Assembly: GCF_011927725.1 (NCBI RefSeq)
Contig: NZ_JAATJC010000001.1
Span: 1,309,001 to 1,373,000, forward strand
Reading direction: 5' to 3'
From: Sphingomonas kaistensis
Lineage (GTDB): Bacteria > Pseudomonadota > Alphaproteobacteria > Sphingomonadales > Sphingomonadaceae
DNA length: 64,000 nucleotides
A program made the translations under genes and the position numbers. The notes beneath the pieces were generated by a model, which worked only from the letters and a program-made list of their open reading frames with translations, made no database searches and was not told the DNA's origin. How positions within the stretch are numbered: position 1 is the stretch's first letter; each line of letters starts with the position of its first letter. Shown here piece after piece: positions 1 through 8,034 of this stretch.

Positions 1-434
1 AGGACAAGAAGAAGGTCGAAGCGGCCGCTGCCGAAATGCAGCAGATCGCCGGTCAGAAGCCGGTGATCACCAAGGCCAAGACCTCGATCGCGCAGTTCAA
101 GCTGCGTGAGGGCATGCCGATCGGTTGCAAGGTCACCCTTCGCCGCGAGCGCATGTTCGAGTTCCTCGACCGCCTGGTCACGATCGCTCTTCCCCGGGTC
201 CGCGATTTCCGCGGACTCAACCCGAAGAGCTTCGACGGGCGCGGCAACTACGCGATGGGTCTCAAGGAACAGATCGTGTTCCCGGAGATCAACTATGACC
301 AGATCGACAAGGTCCGGGGCATGGACATCATCGTCACCACCACGGCGAAGACCGACGAGGAAGCGCGCGAGCTGCTCCGCCTCTTCAACTTCCCGTTCCC
401 CGCAGACGCTGAACAGCAAAAGGCTGCCGCGTAA
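1..434 (+). CDS. rplE: 50S ribosomal protein L5, 5'-truncated by window edge
   Basis: C-terminal part of L5, which binds 5S rRNA and helps form the central protuberance of the large subunit. The reading frame is already open at base 3 ([12 protein letters not shown]...), so the gene begins upstream of the window. The segment with RDFRGL and [18 protein letters not shown] is a strong L5 signature. It is followed 21 bp later by rpsN, the usual spc operon order. The terminal Ala/Gln-rich tail is short and ordinary. Confidence 0.97.
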   Translation, partial: DKKKVEAAAAEMQQIAGQKPVITKAKTSIAQFKLREGMPIGCKVTLRRERMFEFLDRLVTIALPRVRDFRGLNPKSFDGRGNYAMGLKEQIVFPEINYDQIDKVRGMDIIVTTTAKTDEEARELLRLFNFPFPADAEQQKAAA

Positions 435-455
435 GCGGTTAGGAGAACTTAAGTC

Positions 456-761
456 ATGGCGAAACTGAGTTCCATCAACAAGAACGAGCGTCGCAAGAAG
501 CTCGTCGTGAAGCAGGCGGCCAAGTACGCCAAGCTGAAGGCCCTCGCGAATGACGAGAGCCTCGACGAGACCGAGCGTCTGATCGCGCGTCTGAAGATGG
601 CGGAACTGCCCCGTAACGGCAATCCGACCCGTATCCGCAATCGGTGTGAGCTGACGGGCCGGTCCCGCGCTGTGTACCGCAAGTTCCGTCTCTCGCGCAT
701 CATGCTGCGGGAAATGGGCAACAAGGGCCTGATCCCGGGCCTCACGAAGTCGAGCTGGTAA
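456..761 (+). CDS. rpsN: 30S ribosomal protein S14
   Basis: S14 (101 aa) assembles late into the head of the 30S subunit. The sequence begins [16 protein letters not shown] and ends in the conserved segment [21 protein letters not shown]. The length and the absence of paired CxxC motifs mark it as the long, zinc-free type usual in Proteobacteria. It has a good ribosome binding site (AGGAGAA) about ten bases before the ATG and lies between rplE and rpsH. Confidence 0.98.
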   Translation: MAKLSSINKNERRKKLVVKQAAKYAKLKALANDESLDETERLIARLKMAELPRNGNPTRIRNRCELTGRSRAVYRKFRLSRIMLREMGNKGLIPGLTKSSW

Positions 762-773
762 GGACACCGCAAG

Positions 774-1169
774 ATGGCGATGACCGATCCCCTGGGTGAT
801 ATGCTCACCCGTATTCGCAATGGCCAGCAGGCGAAGAAGGACAGCGTCCTGACGCCGGCTTCCAAGCTGCGCGCTCACGTCCTCGACGTGCTTCAGCGTG
901 AAGGCTATATCCGTGGTTACTCCGAGGAAGAACTGGCGGGCCAGAAGGGCCTCCGGATCGAACTCAAGTATTTTGAAGGCCAGCCTGCGATCCAGCATCT
1001 GGCGCGTGTCTCGAAGCCCGGTCGCCGGGTCTATTCGGGCTCCCGCGACCTGCCCCGGGTCCGCAACGGTCTTGGCATGACCATCGTCTCGACGCCTCGC
1101 GGCGTGCTTTCCGACGCGGAAGCACGTGAGCAGAACGTCGGCGGCGAGGTTCTGGCGGAGGTGTTCTAA
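774..1169 (+). CDS. rpsH: 30S ribosomal protein S8
   Basis: S8 (131 aa) is a primary 16S rRNA binder. In well-studied bacteria it also represses translation of the spc operon by binding its mRNA. The protein starts [18 protein letters not shown] and ends GGEVLAEVF; both are typical S8 ends. The gene starts 12 bp after rpsN and is separated from rplF by a single base, so translation is probably coupled. Confidence 0.98.
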   Translation: MAMTDPLGDMLTRIRNGQQAKKDSVLTPASKLRAHVLDVLQREGYIRGYSEEELAGQKGLRIELKYFEGQPAIQHLARVSKPGRRVYSGSRDLPRVRNGLGMTIVSTPRGVLSDAEAREQNVGGEVLAEVF

Positions 1170-1170
1170 G

Positions 1171-1707
1171 ATGTCCCGTATCGGCAAGAAGCCGGTCCCG
1201 GTTCCGACCGGGGTGACGGCGAACCTCGAAGGCCAGACGCTGAGCGTCAAGGGCCCCAAGGGCACCCTTTCGATGAAGGTCCTCGATGACCTGGTCCGTA
1301 CCTCGGTCGAGGACGGTCAGATCAGCGTGCAGCCGGTCAACGACAGCCAGCGTTCGCGGGCTGCGTGGGGCATGCAGCGCACCAACGTGTCGAACCTGGT
1401 CACCGGCGTGACCGAGGGCTTCACCAAGGTGCTCGAGATCACCGGCGTCGGTTATCGTGCCGCGGCCCAGGGCAAGAACCTGCGCCTGCAGCTCGGCTAC
1501 AGCCACGACGTCAATTACGCGATCCCCGAGGGCATCGAAGTCAAGACTCCCGACCCCAACACGGTCGAGATCACCGGCATCGACAAGCAGAAGGTCGGGC
1601 AGGTTGCGGCCGAGATCCGGCGCTGGCGGAAGCCCGAGCCCTACAAGGGCAAGGGCATCAAGTATCGCGGCGAGTTCATCTTCCGCAAGGAAGGGAAGAA
1701 GAAGTAA
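1171..1707 (+). CDS. rplF: 50S ribosomal protein L6
   Basis: L6 (178 aa) lies near the factor-binding site of the large subunit. The start [12 protein letters not shown] is the conserved L6 N-terminus. The frame is open further upstream (from 1126), but that stretch overlaps rpsH and has no family similarity. The C-terminal motif [13 protein letters not shown] is diagnostic. The stop codon TAA shares its last base with the ATG of rplR. Confidence 0.98.
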   Translation: MSRIGKKPVPVPTGVTANLEGQTLSVKGPKGTLSMKVLDDLVRTSVEDGQISVQPVNDSQRSRAAWGMQRTNVSNLVTGVTEGFTKVLEITGVGYRAAAQGKNLRLQLGYSHDVNYAIPEGIEVKTPDPNTVEITGIDKQKVGQVAAEIRRWRKPEPYKGKGIKYRGEFIFRKEGKKK

Positions 1708-2060
1708 TGGCCAAGCTTTCCCTCTTCGACCGTCGCCGTCGCCGCGTGCGCACGGCGCTGCGTGCCCGCGCTGGCGGCAAGCCCCGCCTGTCGGTGCACC
1801 GTTCGGGCCGTCACATCTACGCCCAGGTGATCGACGATGCCGAGGGCCGTACCCTCGTGTCGGCGTCGACCCTCGACAAGGATCTGCGCGGCAAGTCGAG
1901 CGCCACTGCCGAAGGCGCCAAGCAGGTCGGCAAGACGCTGGCGGAGCGGGCCAAGGCGGCCGGCGTCACCAACGTCGTGTTCGATCGCGGCGGCTTCCTG
2001 TTCCATGGCCGGGTCAAGGCCCTGGCCGATGCCGCCCGTGAAGGCGGGCTGGAGTTCTGA
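1707..2060 (+). CDS. rplR: 50S ribosomal protein L18
   Basis: L18 (117 aa) binds 5S rRNA together with L5. The start is the ATG overlapping the rplF stop (TAATG); the protein begins [15 protein letters not shown] and ends [30 protein letters not shown], the classical L18 tail. The frame extends upstream inside rplF, but the overlap start and the conserved N-terminus fix the boundary. The stop overlaps the next gene as TGATG. Confidence 0.97.
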   Translation: MAKLSLFDRRRRRVRTALRARAGGKPRLSVHRSGRHIYAQVIDDAEGRTLVSASTLDKDLRGKSSATAEGAKQVGKTLAERAKAAGVTNVVFDRGGFLFHGRVKALADAAREGGLEF

Positions 2061-2062
2061 TG

Positions 2063-2851
2063 ATGGCTGACGAAACCGAAACCCAGACCCAGGCCGGCGC
2101 TCCGGACGCGGCTCCGGCGGCCGAGGCTGCCGAAACCAGCGCTCCGGCGCAGCAGGCTCCGCAGCAGCAGGACAATCGGGGCCCGCGCGGCCCTGGTGGT
2201 CCCGGCGGCAATCGCGGCGGTCGCGGCGGTGGCCGTGACGGCGGTCGCGGTGGCAACCGTGGCGGCGGACGTCGTGACGATCGCCGTGGCGGCCGTGGCG
2301 GCGACGACGATGGCGGCGAGGAGCTGATCGAGAAGCTGGTCCACATCAACCGCGTCTCCAAGACCGTGAAGGGTGGTAAGCGCTTCGGCTTCGCCGCGCT
2401 GGTCGTGGTCGGCGACGGCAAGGGTCGTGCAGGCTTCGGCCACGGCAAGGCCCGCGAAGTGCCGGAAGCCATCAGCAAGGCGACCGCGGCGGCCAAGAAG
2501 GCCATGATCCGCGTTCCGCTGCGCGACGGCCGCACCCTGCATCACGATGGCAACGGCCACTTCGGTGCGGGCAAGGTGACCCTTCGCTCGGCTCCGAGCG
2601 GCACCGGCATCATCGCCGGCGGCCCGATGCGCGCCATCTTCGAGAGCCTGGGTGTTGCGGACGTGGTGACCAAGTCGGTCGGCACTTCCAACCCGTACAA
2701 CATGATCCGGGCGACTTTCGAGGCGCTCAAGGAACAGACCAGCCCCCGTTCGGTGGCGCAGCGTCGCGGCAAGAAGGTCGCCGACCTGCTCGGCCGCGGT
2801 GGCGTGAGCCAGGCGGAGGCTGAGGCCACCGCCGACAGCATCACGGAGTAA
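2063..2851 (+). CDS. rpsE: 30S ribosomal protein S5 with long Gly/Arg-rich N-terminal extension
   Basis: S5 helps decoding accuracy and 30S assembly. The conserved S5 core begins at about residue 90 with [20 protein letters not shown] and runs to the C-terminus. Before it lies a low-complexity segment of roughly 85 residues, rich in Ala/Gln/Glu at first and then in RGG/GGR repeats. The whole protein is 262 aa against about 166 aa in E. coli. Two ATGs occur in tandem (2060 and 2063); the second is preferred because a GGAG lies eight bases upstream of it. Extended S5 proteins are known in sphingomonads, so this supports the taxonomic guess. The extension could contact RNA, but that is inference. 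Confidence 0.95.
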   Translation: MADETETQTQAGAPDAAPAAEAAETSAPAQQAPQQQDNRGPRGPGGPGGNRGGRGGGRDGGRGGNRGGGRRDDRRGGRGGDDDGGEELIEKLVHINRVSKTVKGGKRFGFAALVVVGDGKGRAGFGHGKAREVPEAISKATAAAKKAMIRVPLRDGRTLHHDGNGHFGAGKVTLRSAPSGTGIIAGGPMRAIFESLGVADVVTKSVGTSNPYNMIRATFEALKEQTSPRSVAQRRGKKVADLLGRGGVSQAEAEATADSITE

Positions 2852-2856
2852 CAGAC

Positions 2857-3033
2857 GTGGCGACCATCAAGATCACGCAGACCGGTTCGCCGATCCGCCG
2901 CGACAAGACCCAGCGCGCAACGCTGGTCGGTCTCGGCCTCAACAAGATGCACCGCACCGTGGAAGTGGAGGAGACCCCCGAGGTTCTCGGCCAGATCCGC
3001 AAGGTGGCGCACCTTCTGAGCGTCGAAAAGTAA
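2857..3033 (+). CDS. rpmD: 50S ribosomal protein L30 (GTG start)
   Basis: A 58-codon gene starting with GTG five bases after rpsE. The translation runs [19 protein letters not shown], then [14 protein letters not shown], and ends [12 protein letters not shown], the full conserved length of L30. L30 is a small large-subunit protein in the spc operon between S5 and L15, which is exactly where this lies. The GTG start is fixed by the family N-terminus. Confidence 0.96.
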   Translation: MATIKITQTGSPIRRDKTQRATLVGLGLNKMHRTVEVEETPEVLGQIRKVAHLLSVEK

Positions 3034-3040
3034 AACTGGA

Positions 3041-3117
3041 CCCGGGCCCCTGCGCTGCGTAGGGGCCCGTTCCTTCATAAAGAAGTGACCGGGCTCCTGC
3101 CATGCAGGGGTCCGGAT
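3041..3117. repeat. palindromic repeat copy 1 between rpmD and rplO
   Basis: A perfect 9-bp stem (3043-3051 with 3061-3069, CGGGCCCCT/AGGGGCCCG) is followed by the spacer word TTCCTTCAT and a second imperfect hairpin (about 3089-3116). The second copy at 3718-3798, read on the other strand, has the same arrangement, including GTTCCTTCAT and GGGC-CC-GCC arms, so the two belong to one REP/BIME-like family. In the mRNA the first hairpin could act as an attenuator or processing site inside the spc operon. Confidence 0.7.
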
Positions 3118-3147
3118 GCGCGACAAAAGCGAAAGCGAGTGCACGAA

Positions 3148-3714
3148 ATGACCATCAAGCTCAACGAACTCCGCGACAATCCTGGTGCCCGCAAGAGCCG
3201 CGTTCGCGTCGGCCGCGGCATCGGTTCGGGCGTCGGCAAGACCGGCGGCCGCGGCCAGAAGGGCCAGAAGAGCCGCTCGGGTGTCTCGATCAAGGGCTTC
3301 GAGGGCGGCCAGATGCCGCTCCACATGCGGCTGCCAAAGCGCGGCTTCAACAACATCTTCGCCAAGGACTTTGCCGAAGTGAACCTCGGCGCGATCCAGA
3401 AGCTGGTCGATGCCGGCTCGATCGACGCCAACGGCACGATCGATCATGACGCGCTCAAGGCGGCCGGCGTCGGCCGTGGCGGCAAGGACGGCGTGCGGAT
3501 CCTCGGCAAGGGCGATTTCTCGTCCAAGCTGACCTTCCGCGTGCACGGCGTCAGCGCCGGCGCGAAGAGCGCGATCGAGGCTGCCGGCGGCAGCGTCGAG
3601 GTGATCGAGCGCCGCGACTCGGCCGAGCTGGCCAAGGCCAAGAAGGGCAAGGCTCGTGAGGCGCGTATCGCCGACAAGTCGGCCAAGCAGGACGCGGCCA
3701 AGGCGGCCAAGTAA
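3148..3714 (+). CDS. rplO: 50S ribosomal protein L15
   Basis: L15 (188 aa) is a late assembly protein of the large subunit. The start [16 protein letters not shown] is the conserved N-terminus, and [21 protein letters not shown] is the signature block. The gene is longer than E. coli L15 (144 aa) because of a basic Ala/Lys-rich C-terminal tail ending [12 protein letters not shown]. The upstream ATG-free region contains a palindromic repeat, so spacing from rpmD (114 bp) is larger than elsewhere in the operon. Confidence 0.97.
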   Translation: MTIKLNELRDNPGARKSRVRVGRGIGSGVGKTGGRGQKGQKSRSGVSIKGFEGGQMPLHMRLPKRGFNNIFAKDFAEVNLGAIQKLVDAGSIDANGTIDHDALKAAGVGRGGKDGVRILGKGDFSSKLTFRVHGVSAGAKSAIEAAGGSVEVIERRDSAELAKAKKGKAREARIADKSAKQDAAKAAK

Positions 3715-3717
3715 CCT

Positions 3718-3798
3718 GTTCCCCGGCGCAGGCTGGGGCCCAGTGTCTTCCTCTCCGCATGTGATGAAGGAACTGGGCTCCCGCCTTCGCAGGAGAAC
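3718..3798. repeat. palindromic repeat copy 2 between rplO and secY
   Basis: Imperfect inverted repeat with arms around 3734-3744 (GGGGCCCAGTG) and 3770-3780 (GAACTGGGCTC), each arm flanked by its own small hairpin. Translated antisense it gives the SPAKAGAQ...RHWAPACAGE peptide, which I recognise from spurious short proteins in many alphaproteobacterial genomes and which marks this class of intergenic repeat. It lies in the 145-bp gap before secY and pairs with the copy at 3041-3117. Confidence 0.75.
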
Positions 3799-3859
3799 GG
3801 CTTTCATCCGTGGCGGCACCGCCTATATGGGCCCCTTCGGGTAGGGACGAACAAACAAC

Positions 3860-5230
3860 ATGGCATCGCAGGCCGAACAACTGGCTTCGAACATCAGCCT
3901 CGCCAATTTTGGCAAGGCGACCGAGCTCAAGAAGAGGATCTGGTTCACCATCGGTGCGCTGATCCTGTTCCGTTTGCTCAGCCACGTGCCGATGCCGGGT
4001 ATCGACCCGCGCGCCATGGCGCAGCTGTTCAACACCCAGCGCGGCGGCGTCCTCGATTTCTTCAACACCTTCTCGGGCGGCAGCCTGGAGCGGATGAGCA
4101 TCATCGCGCTCGGCGTCATGCCCTACATCACCGCCTCGATCGTGGTGCAGCTCGGCGCTACCATGTACGCCCCGCTGATGGCCCTCAAGAAAGAGGGCGA
4201 GACCGGGCGCAAGCGGCTCAATCAATATACCCGCTACCTGACCGTCCTGCTGACCACCGTGCAGGGTTATTTCATCGCGGTCGGCCTGGAAGGGCTCGGC
4301 GCGACGCAGGGCATCCCGGCGGTAGTCGAACCGGGCATCATGTTCCGCGTCGCGGCCACCATCAGCCTTGTCGGCGGCACGCTGTTCCTGATGTGGATCG
4401 GTGAGCAGATCACCAGCCGCGGCATCGGCAACGGCGTCAGCCTGATCATCATGGCCGGCATCGTCGCGACCTTGCCGCGAACCCTGGCGCAATTGTTCGA
4501 AGGCGGCCGCAGCAACACCATCGACCCGCTGATCATCCTGCTGGTTATAGCGCTGGTGGTCGGCCTGATCCTGTTCATCTGCTTCATGGAGCGCGCCCAG
4601 CGCCGCGTCCTGATCCAATATCCCAAGCGCGCCACCGCGCGGGGCATGATGGCGCAGGAGCGGTCGCACCTGCCGATCAAGATCAACACCGCCGGCGTCA
4701 TCCCGCCGATCTTCGCTTCCTCGCTGCTGCTGATGCCGCTGACCGTCATCCAGATGGCCGGCGCGACTCCGGGCAGCGAAGGCGGATCGGAATGGCTGAT
4801 CACGCTCAGCACCTACCTGCAGCACGGCAGCCCGGTGTTCATGACCCTCTACGGGCTTGGCATCATCTTCTTCTGCTTCTTCTACACTTCGGTGCAGTTC
4901 AATTCGGAAGAGACCGCCGACAACCTCAAGAAGCATGGCGGCTTCATCCCGGGTGTCCGCCCGGGCAAGGCCACCGAAAGCTATTTCGACTATCTGCTCG
5001 CGCGCCTGACGGTGATCGGCGCCGGCTACCTGACGCTGATCTGCCTGGTGCCGGAAATCATGTTCACCCAGGCCGGCATCCCCTTCTACCTTGGCGGCAC
5101 CAGCCTGCTGATCGTCGTCAACGTGACGATGGACACGGTGAGCCAGATCCAGGGCCACTTGATCGCGCACCAATATGGTGACCTCATCAAGAAGGCGAAG
5201 CTGAAGGGCGGGCGGCCGGCGCGCCGCTGA
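3860..5230 (+). CDS. secY: preprotein translocase subunit SecY
   Basis: SecY (456 aa) is the channel subunit of the SecYEG translocon in the inner membrane. Ten hydrophobic segments are visible. Family blocks include MPGIDPRAM near residue 45, GVMPYITASIVVQL near 95, the loop KINTAGVIPPIFASS near 275 and the C-terminal ETADNLKKHGGFIPGVRPG. Its place at the distal end of the spc operon, followed by adk, is the standard bacterial arrangement. Confidence 0.98.
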   Translation: MASQAEQLASNISLANFGKATELKKRIWFTIGALILFRLLSHVPMPGIDPRAMAQLFNTQRGGVLDFFNTFSGGSLERMSIIALGVMPYITASIVVQLGATMYAPLMALKKEGETGRKRLNQYTRYLTVLLTTVQGYFIAVGLEGLGATQGIPAVVEPGIMFRVAATISLVGGTLFLMWIGEQITSRGIGNGVSLIIMAGIVATLPRTLAQLFEGGRSNTIDPLIILLVIALVVGLILFICFMERAQRRVLIQYPKRATARGMMAQERSHLPIKINTAGVIPPIFASSLLLMPLTVIQMAGATPGSEGGSEWLITLSTYLQHGSPVFMTLYGLGIIFFCFFYTSVQFNSEETADNLKKHGGFIPGVRPGKATESYFDYLLARLTVIGAGYLTLICLVPEIMFTQAGIPFYLGGTSLLIVVNVTMDTVSQIQGHLIAHQYGDLIKKAKLKGGRPARR

Positions 5231-5293
5231 CGCTTGACGGGTCCAGCCGGGCCCGTGACAAGCAAGCTTGACCAACGAGGGGAAGTTTCAGCC

Positions 5294-5944
5294 TTGGATA
5301 TCATCCTCTTGGGGCCGCCGGGCGCGGGCAAGGGTACCCAGTCCCAGCGACTGGTCGACTCGCGTGGCATGGTTCAGCTGTCGACCGGCGACATGCTCCG
5401 CGCCGCGGTTCGCGCCGGCACGCCGGTCGGGCTCAAGGCCAAGGCGATCATGGACGCGGGCGAACTGGTCAGCGACGCGATCGTGTCCGCGCTGATCGGC
5501 GAGCATCTCGACCAGAGCCGGACCCAGGGCGCCATCTTCGACGGCTTCCCGCGCACCCAGAACCAGGCCGAGGCGCTCGACATCCTGCTCGACGAGCGCG
5601 GCCGCAACCTCGCCCATGTGATCGAGCTCGAGGTCGACGAGGAAGCGCTGGTCGAGCGCATCACCGGCCGCTTCACCTGCGCCACCTGCAGCGCGCCCTA
5701 CCACGACCGGTTCAAGCCGACCGCGGTGCAGGACCAGTGCGACGTCTGCGGCGGGCATGAGTTCAAGCGCCGTCCCGACGACAATGAGCAGACGGTGCGG
5801 ACCCGGATGGCCGAGTATCGCGCCAAGACCGCGCCGATCCTGCCCTATTACGAGGCGCGCGGGCTGGTTTCCCGGGTCGACGGCATGGCCAAGATGGACG
5901 AGGTCACCCGCCAGATCGACGCGGTTCTGGACGGCGCCGCCTGA
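5294..5944 (+). CDS. adk: adenylate kinase (TTG start)
   Basis: Adenylate kinase (216 aa) interconverts ATP + AMP and 2 ADP. The P-loop GPPGAGKGT lies at residues 7-15, followed by the AMP-binding segment STGDMLR and the FDGFPRT motif. The LID domain carries four cysteines (CATC and CDVC), indicating a structural zinc. The start is TTG at 5294, because a strong AGGGGAAG lies just upstream and the family N-terminus is MDIILLGPP-like; the longer open frame from 5234 has no similarity. Confidence 0.97.
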   Translation: MDIILLGPPGAGKGTQSQRLVDSRGMVQLSTGDMLRAAVRAGTPVGLKAKAIMDAGELVSDAIVSALIGEHLDQSRTQGAIFDGFPRTQNQAEALDILLDERGRNLAHVIELEVDEEALVERITGRFTCATCSAPYHDRFKPTAVQDQCDVCGGHEFKRRPDDNEQTVRTRMAEYRAKTAPILPYYEARGLVSRVDGMAKMDEVTRQIDAVLDGAA

Positions 5945-5984
5945 CCGGCGCATCCTCGGCCCGATCGAGGGCAGGGGAGGCAGC

Positions 5985-6518
5985 ATGAAACGAGCATTGG
6001 CGATCGGCGCGGCTGCGGCCGCGTGGACGGTTCCTACCGCCGCCGAGGTCCGCTCGACTGGGCCTGACCGGTTCGAGATCGAACATCGCATCGACAGCGC
6101 CCTCCCGCCCGGCGCTCTCTACGCCCTTATCGGGCAGCCCGCGCGGTGGTGGTCGGACGCCCACACCTATTCGGGCAAGGCCGCCAACCTGTCGGTCGAC
6201 CTCGTGCCGATGGGTTGCTGGTGCGAGAGAATGCCCGACGGCAAGGTCGTCACGCATCTGCGGGTCGGCATCACCCAGCCGGGCCGCCGCCTGTTGCTGA
6301 TCGGGCTGCTCGGGCCACTCTCCACCGTTGCGAAAGCGGGCGCCATGAACTGGACGATCACGCCCAAGGGGCGGGGTTCGACGCTGGTGATGAACTACAA
6401 GGTCGGCGGCATGAGCGCCGACAAGGTCGCGCCGCTTGCGCCTGCGGTCGACGGTGTCCTGGGCGAGCAGATGACCCGTCTCCGCAAGACCGCTGAGGAT
6501 CTCGCGCCAAGCCGCTAG
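5985..6518 (+). CDS. exported START/SRPBCC-like protein
   Basis: A 177-aa protein with a short signal peptide ending at about VPTAAE. The rest reads like an SRPBCC (START-superfamily) fold: an acidic helix with ALYALIGQPARWWSD, a hydrophobic core with GPLSTVAKAGAMNWTITP, and a long C-terminal helix with GEQMTRLRKTAE. This resembles SRPBCC/polyketide-cyclase-like proteins, which bind hydrophobic ligands. The actual ligand is unknown. A good GGGGAGG lies before the ATG. Its stop codon shares a CTAG tetranucleotide with the convergent folA gene. Confidence 0.75.
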   Translation: MKRALAIGAAAAAWTVPTAAEVRSTGPDRFEIEHRIDSALPPGALYALIGQPARWWSDAHTYSGKAANLSVDLVPMGCWCERMPDGKVVTHLRVGITQPGRRLLLIGLLGPLSTVAKAGAMNWTITPKGRGSTLVMNYKVGGMSADKVAPLAPAVDGVLGEQMTRLRKTAEDLAPSR

Positions 6519-6997
6519 GCCCGCTCCAGCGTCACGAACGCAAAGGGCAGGCCGCCGTCGTCCGTCGCCGCATGCTCCTCGCGAAAGGTCTGGCGCCAAT
6601 ATCCGCTGTCGCGCGGATCGGGCATCACGGTATCGCCTGCCACATCGGCCAGCACCTCGGTCAGCTCGACCCGCTCGGCAAAGGCCAGCGCCAGCCCGAA
6701 GATTTCGGCGCCGCCGATGATGCTGACATCGTCGGGTGCCGCCAGCGCGAAGGCGTCGGGTAGCGAGTGGGCGACCTCAGCCCCGGGCGCCTGCCAGTCG
6801 CGGTCGCGGGTCACCACGATATGCCGGCGCTTCGGAAGCAGCCCGGGCAGGCTGTCGAACGTCTTGCGCCCCATCACCATGGCAGTGCCCAGCGTCAGCC
6901 GCTTGAAGCGCCTGAGGTCTTCGGGAAGATGCCAGGGCAGGGTCCCGTCACGGCCGATCACCCCGTTGCGGGCGCGTGCCACCATCAGCTGGATCAT
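6515..6997 (-). CDS. folA: dihydrofolate reductase
   Basis: Dihydrofolate reductase (160 aa) makes tetrahydrofolate with NADPH. Conserved blocks are NGVIGRDGTLPWHLPEDLRRFK (the catalytic acidic residue follows PWHLP as E), MVMGRKTFDSLP, and SIIGGAEIFGLAL. The start MIQLMVARARNG was chosen by homology and because its ATG overlaps the upstream methyltransferase stop as ATGA. A longer open frame upstream belongs to that other gene in a different frame. Confidence 0.95.
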   Translation of the reverse strand: MIQLMVARARNGVIGRDGTLPWHLPEDLRRFKRLTLGTAMVMGRKTFDSLPGLLPKRRHIVVTRDRDWQAPGAEVAHSLPDAFALAAPDDVSIIGGAEIFGLALAFAERVELTEVLADVAGDTVMPDPRDSGYWRQTFREEHAATDDGGLPFAFVTLERA

Positions 6998-7907
6998 GCC
7001 GGCCGCGCTGCCGTGAGGTGATAGCGGCGCTGGCCGCTCTCGAAATGATGGAATTTCTCGCTGCCCTCGATCGCGGCGTAATTGGCGAGCTCCCTGCGAA
7101 GGAAGAGGCGGGCCGGGAGCGGTGCGCTGGCGGCGATCACCGCACGTCGGCGCGGGCTGTCGGCCCGGCACGCCTCGACCACGTGCGGGGTGATCTCGCG
7201 CAGTTCGAAGCGGAAACCGGCCGCCGTCAGCTCGCGCGCCATGCGCCCCTCGTGCCTGGCCTTCTCGGTGTCGGTATAAGGAACACGCCATCCGGCTTCA
7301 GCACCCGCCGGACCTCGGCGAAGAAGCGGGAGCGATCGGGATAATCGTTCGACGCCTCGACATTCAGCAGCACGTCGATGCTGTCGTCGGGGAAGGGGAG
7401 GTTCATCGCGCAGCCCTCGACAAAAGTGACGCCGCCGCGGCGGGTCCATTGCTTCTGGCAGAAGCTGACCGCGCTGCCCGCCACGTCTAGTCCGGTCGCC
7501 TCGAAGGCGCCAGGGCCGGCCGCCTCCAGAAAGGCATCCAGCCCGCCGCCGCGCCCGCAACTGACCTCCAGCAGGCGTGCCCCGGGGGCCAGCGTCTTGC
7601 CGCTCGCTTCCAGCGTCTTGAACAATTCGCGATACATCTGGCGCTGATAGCGGTCGGGGGCGGGGTCGTCGCTGCTGGGCGCAAAGCCGTAGTTGTTGGT
7701 GGCCGTCTCGCCCCAGTTCAGCGCGTAGAAGCGGTTCCACAGCGTCGGCCGCAGGCGGTGGTCGTCGCGCATCCTCCGCAGCCGCCGCTGGAACGCGCGT
7801 CCGGCCATCGCGATCGCCGCCGTGGCGGCCACCACCAACACCAGCCCCCAAGCCAACGTGCCCACTGCCGTTCCCCGATCAACCCGCCCGCGCCCAGCTT
7901 CGCCCAT
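6994..7907 (-). pseudogene. class I SAM methyltransferase, frameshifted (phthiotriol-methyltransferase-like)
   Basis: Two frames together make one methyltransferase of about 300 aa. The first frame (7907 down to about 7280) has a membrane-anchoring N-terminus, the SAM motif LLEVSCGRGGG, GLDVAGSAV and VLKPDGVFL. The second frame (about 7280 down to 6994) supplies the missing C-terminal part, from TDTEKARHEGRMARELTAAG to the end. If the frame is read unchanged the protein ends early at 7227 with an unrelated tail. A one-base deletion near 7275-7283 explains this. It is either a real mutation or an assembly error. The downstream stop overlaps folA as ATGA, so both were one operon. The fold resembles phthiotriol/phenolphthiotriol methyltransferases; the substrate here is unknown. 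Confidence 0.75.
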
Positions 7908-7939
7908 CGCTTCGGCTTGAACAATAGGGAAGCGTTTGC

Positions 7940-7957
7940 CATCGCCGTATGGCGATG
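7940..7957. repeat. short perfect hairpin in divergent intergenic region
   Basis: CATCGCC-GTAT-GGCGATG, a 7-bp perfect stem with a 4-base loop, lies between the divergent methyltransferase and FAD-oxidase genes. It could be an operator or a 5' leader hairpin; no known site is recognised. Confidence 0.35.
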
Positions 7958-8034
7958 CGCCGCCACCGTCTCCTCTTCCCGCACCCCGCCCGCGCCGGCC
8001 GAAGTGGACGAAGTGTCAACGTCGCCGTCGCGCC

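Noticed and set aside
3551..5275. 574-aa minus-strand open frame over rplO-secY
   Set aside because: Shadow of secY; the only recognisable part is the repeat-derived SPAKAGAQ peptide.
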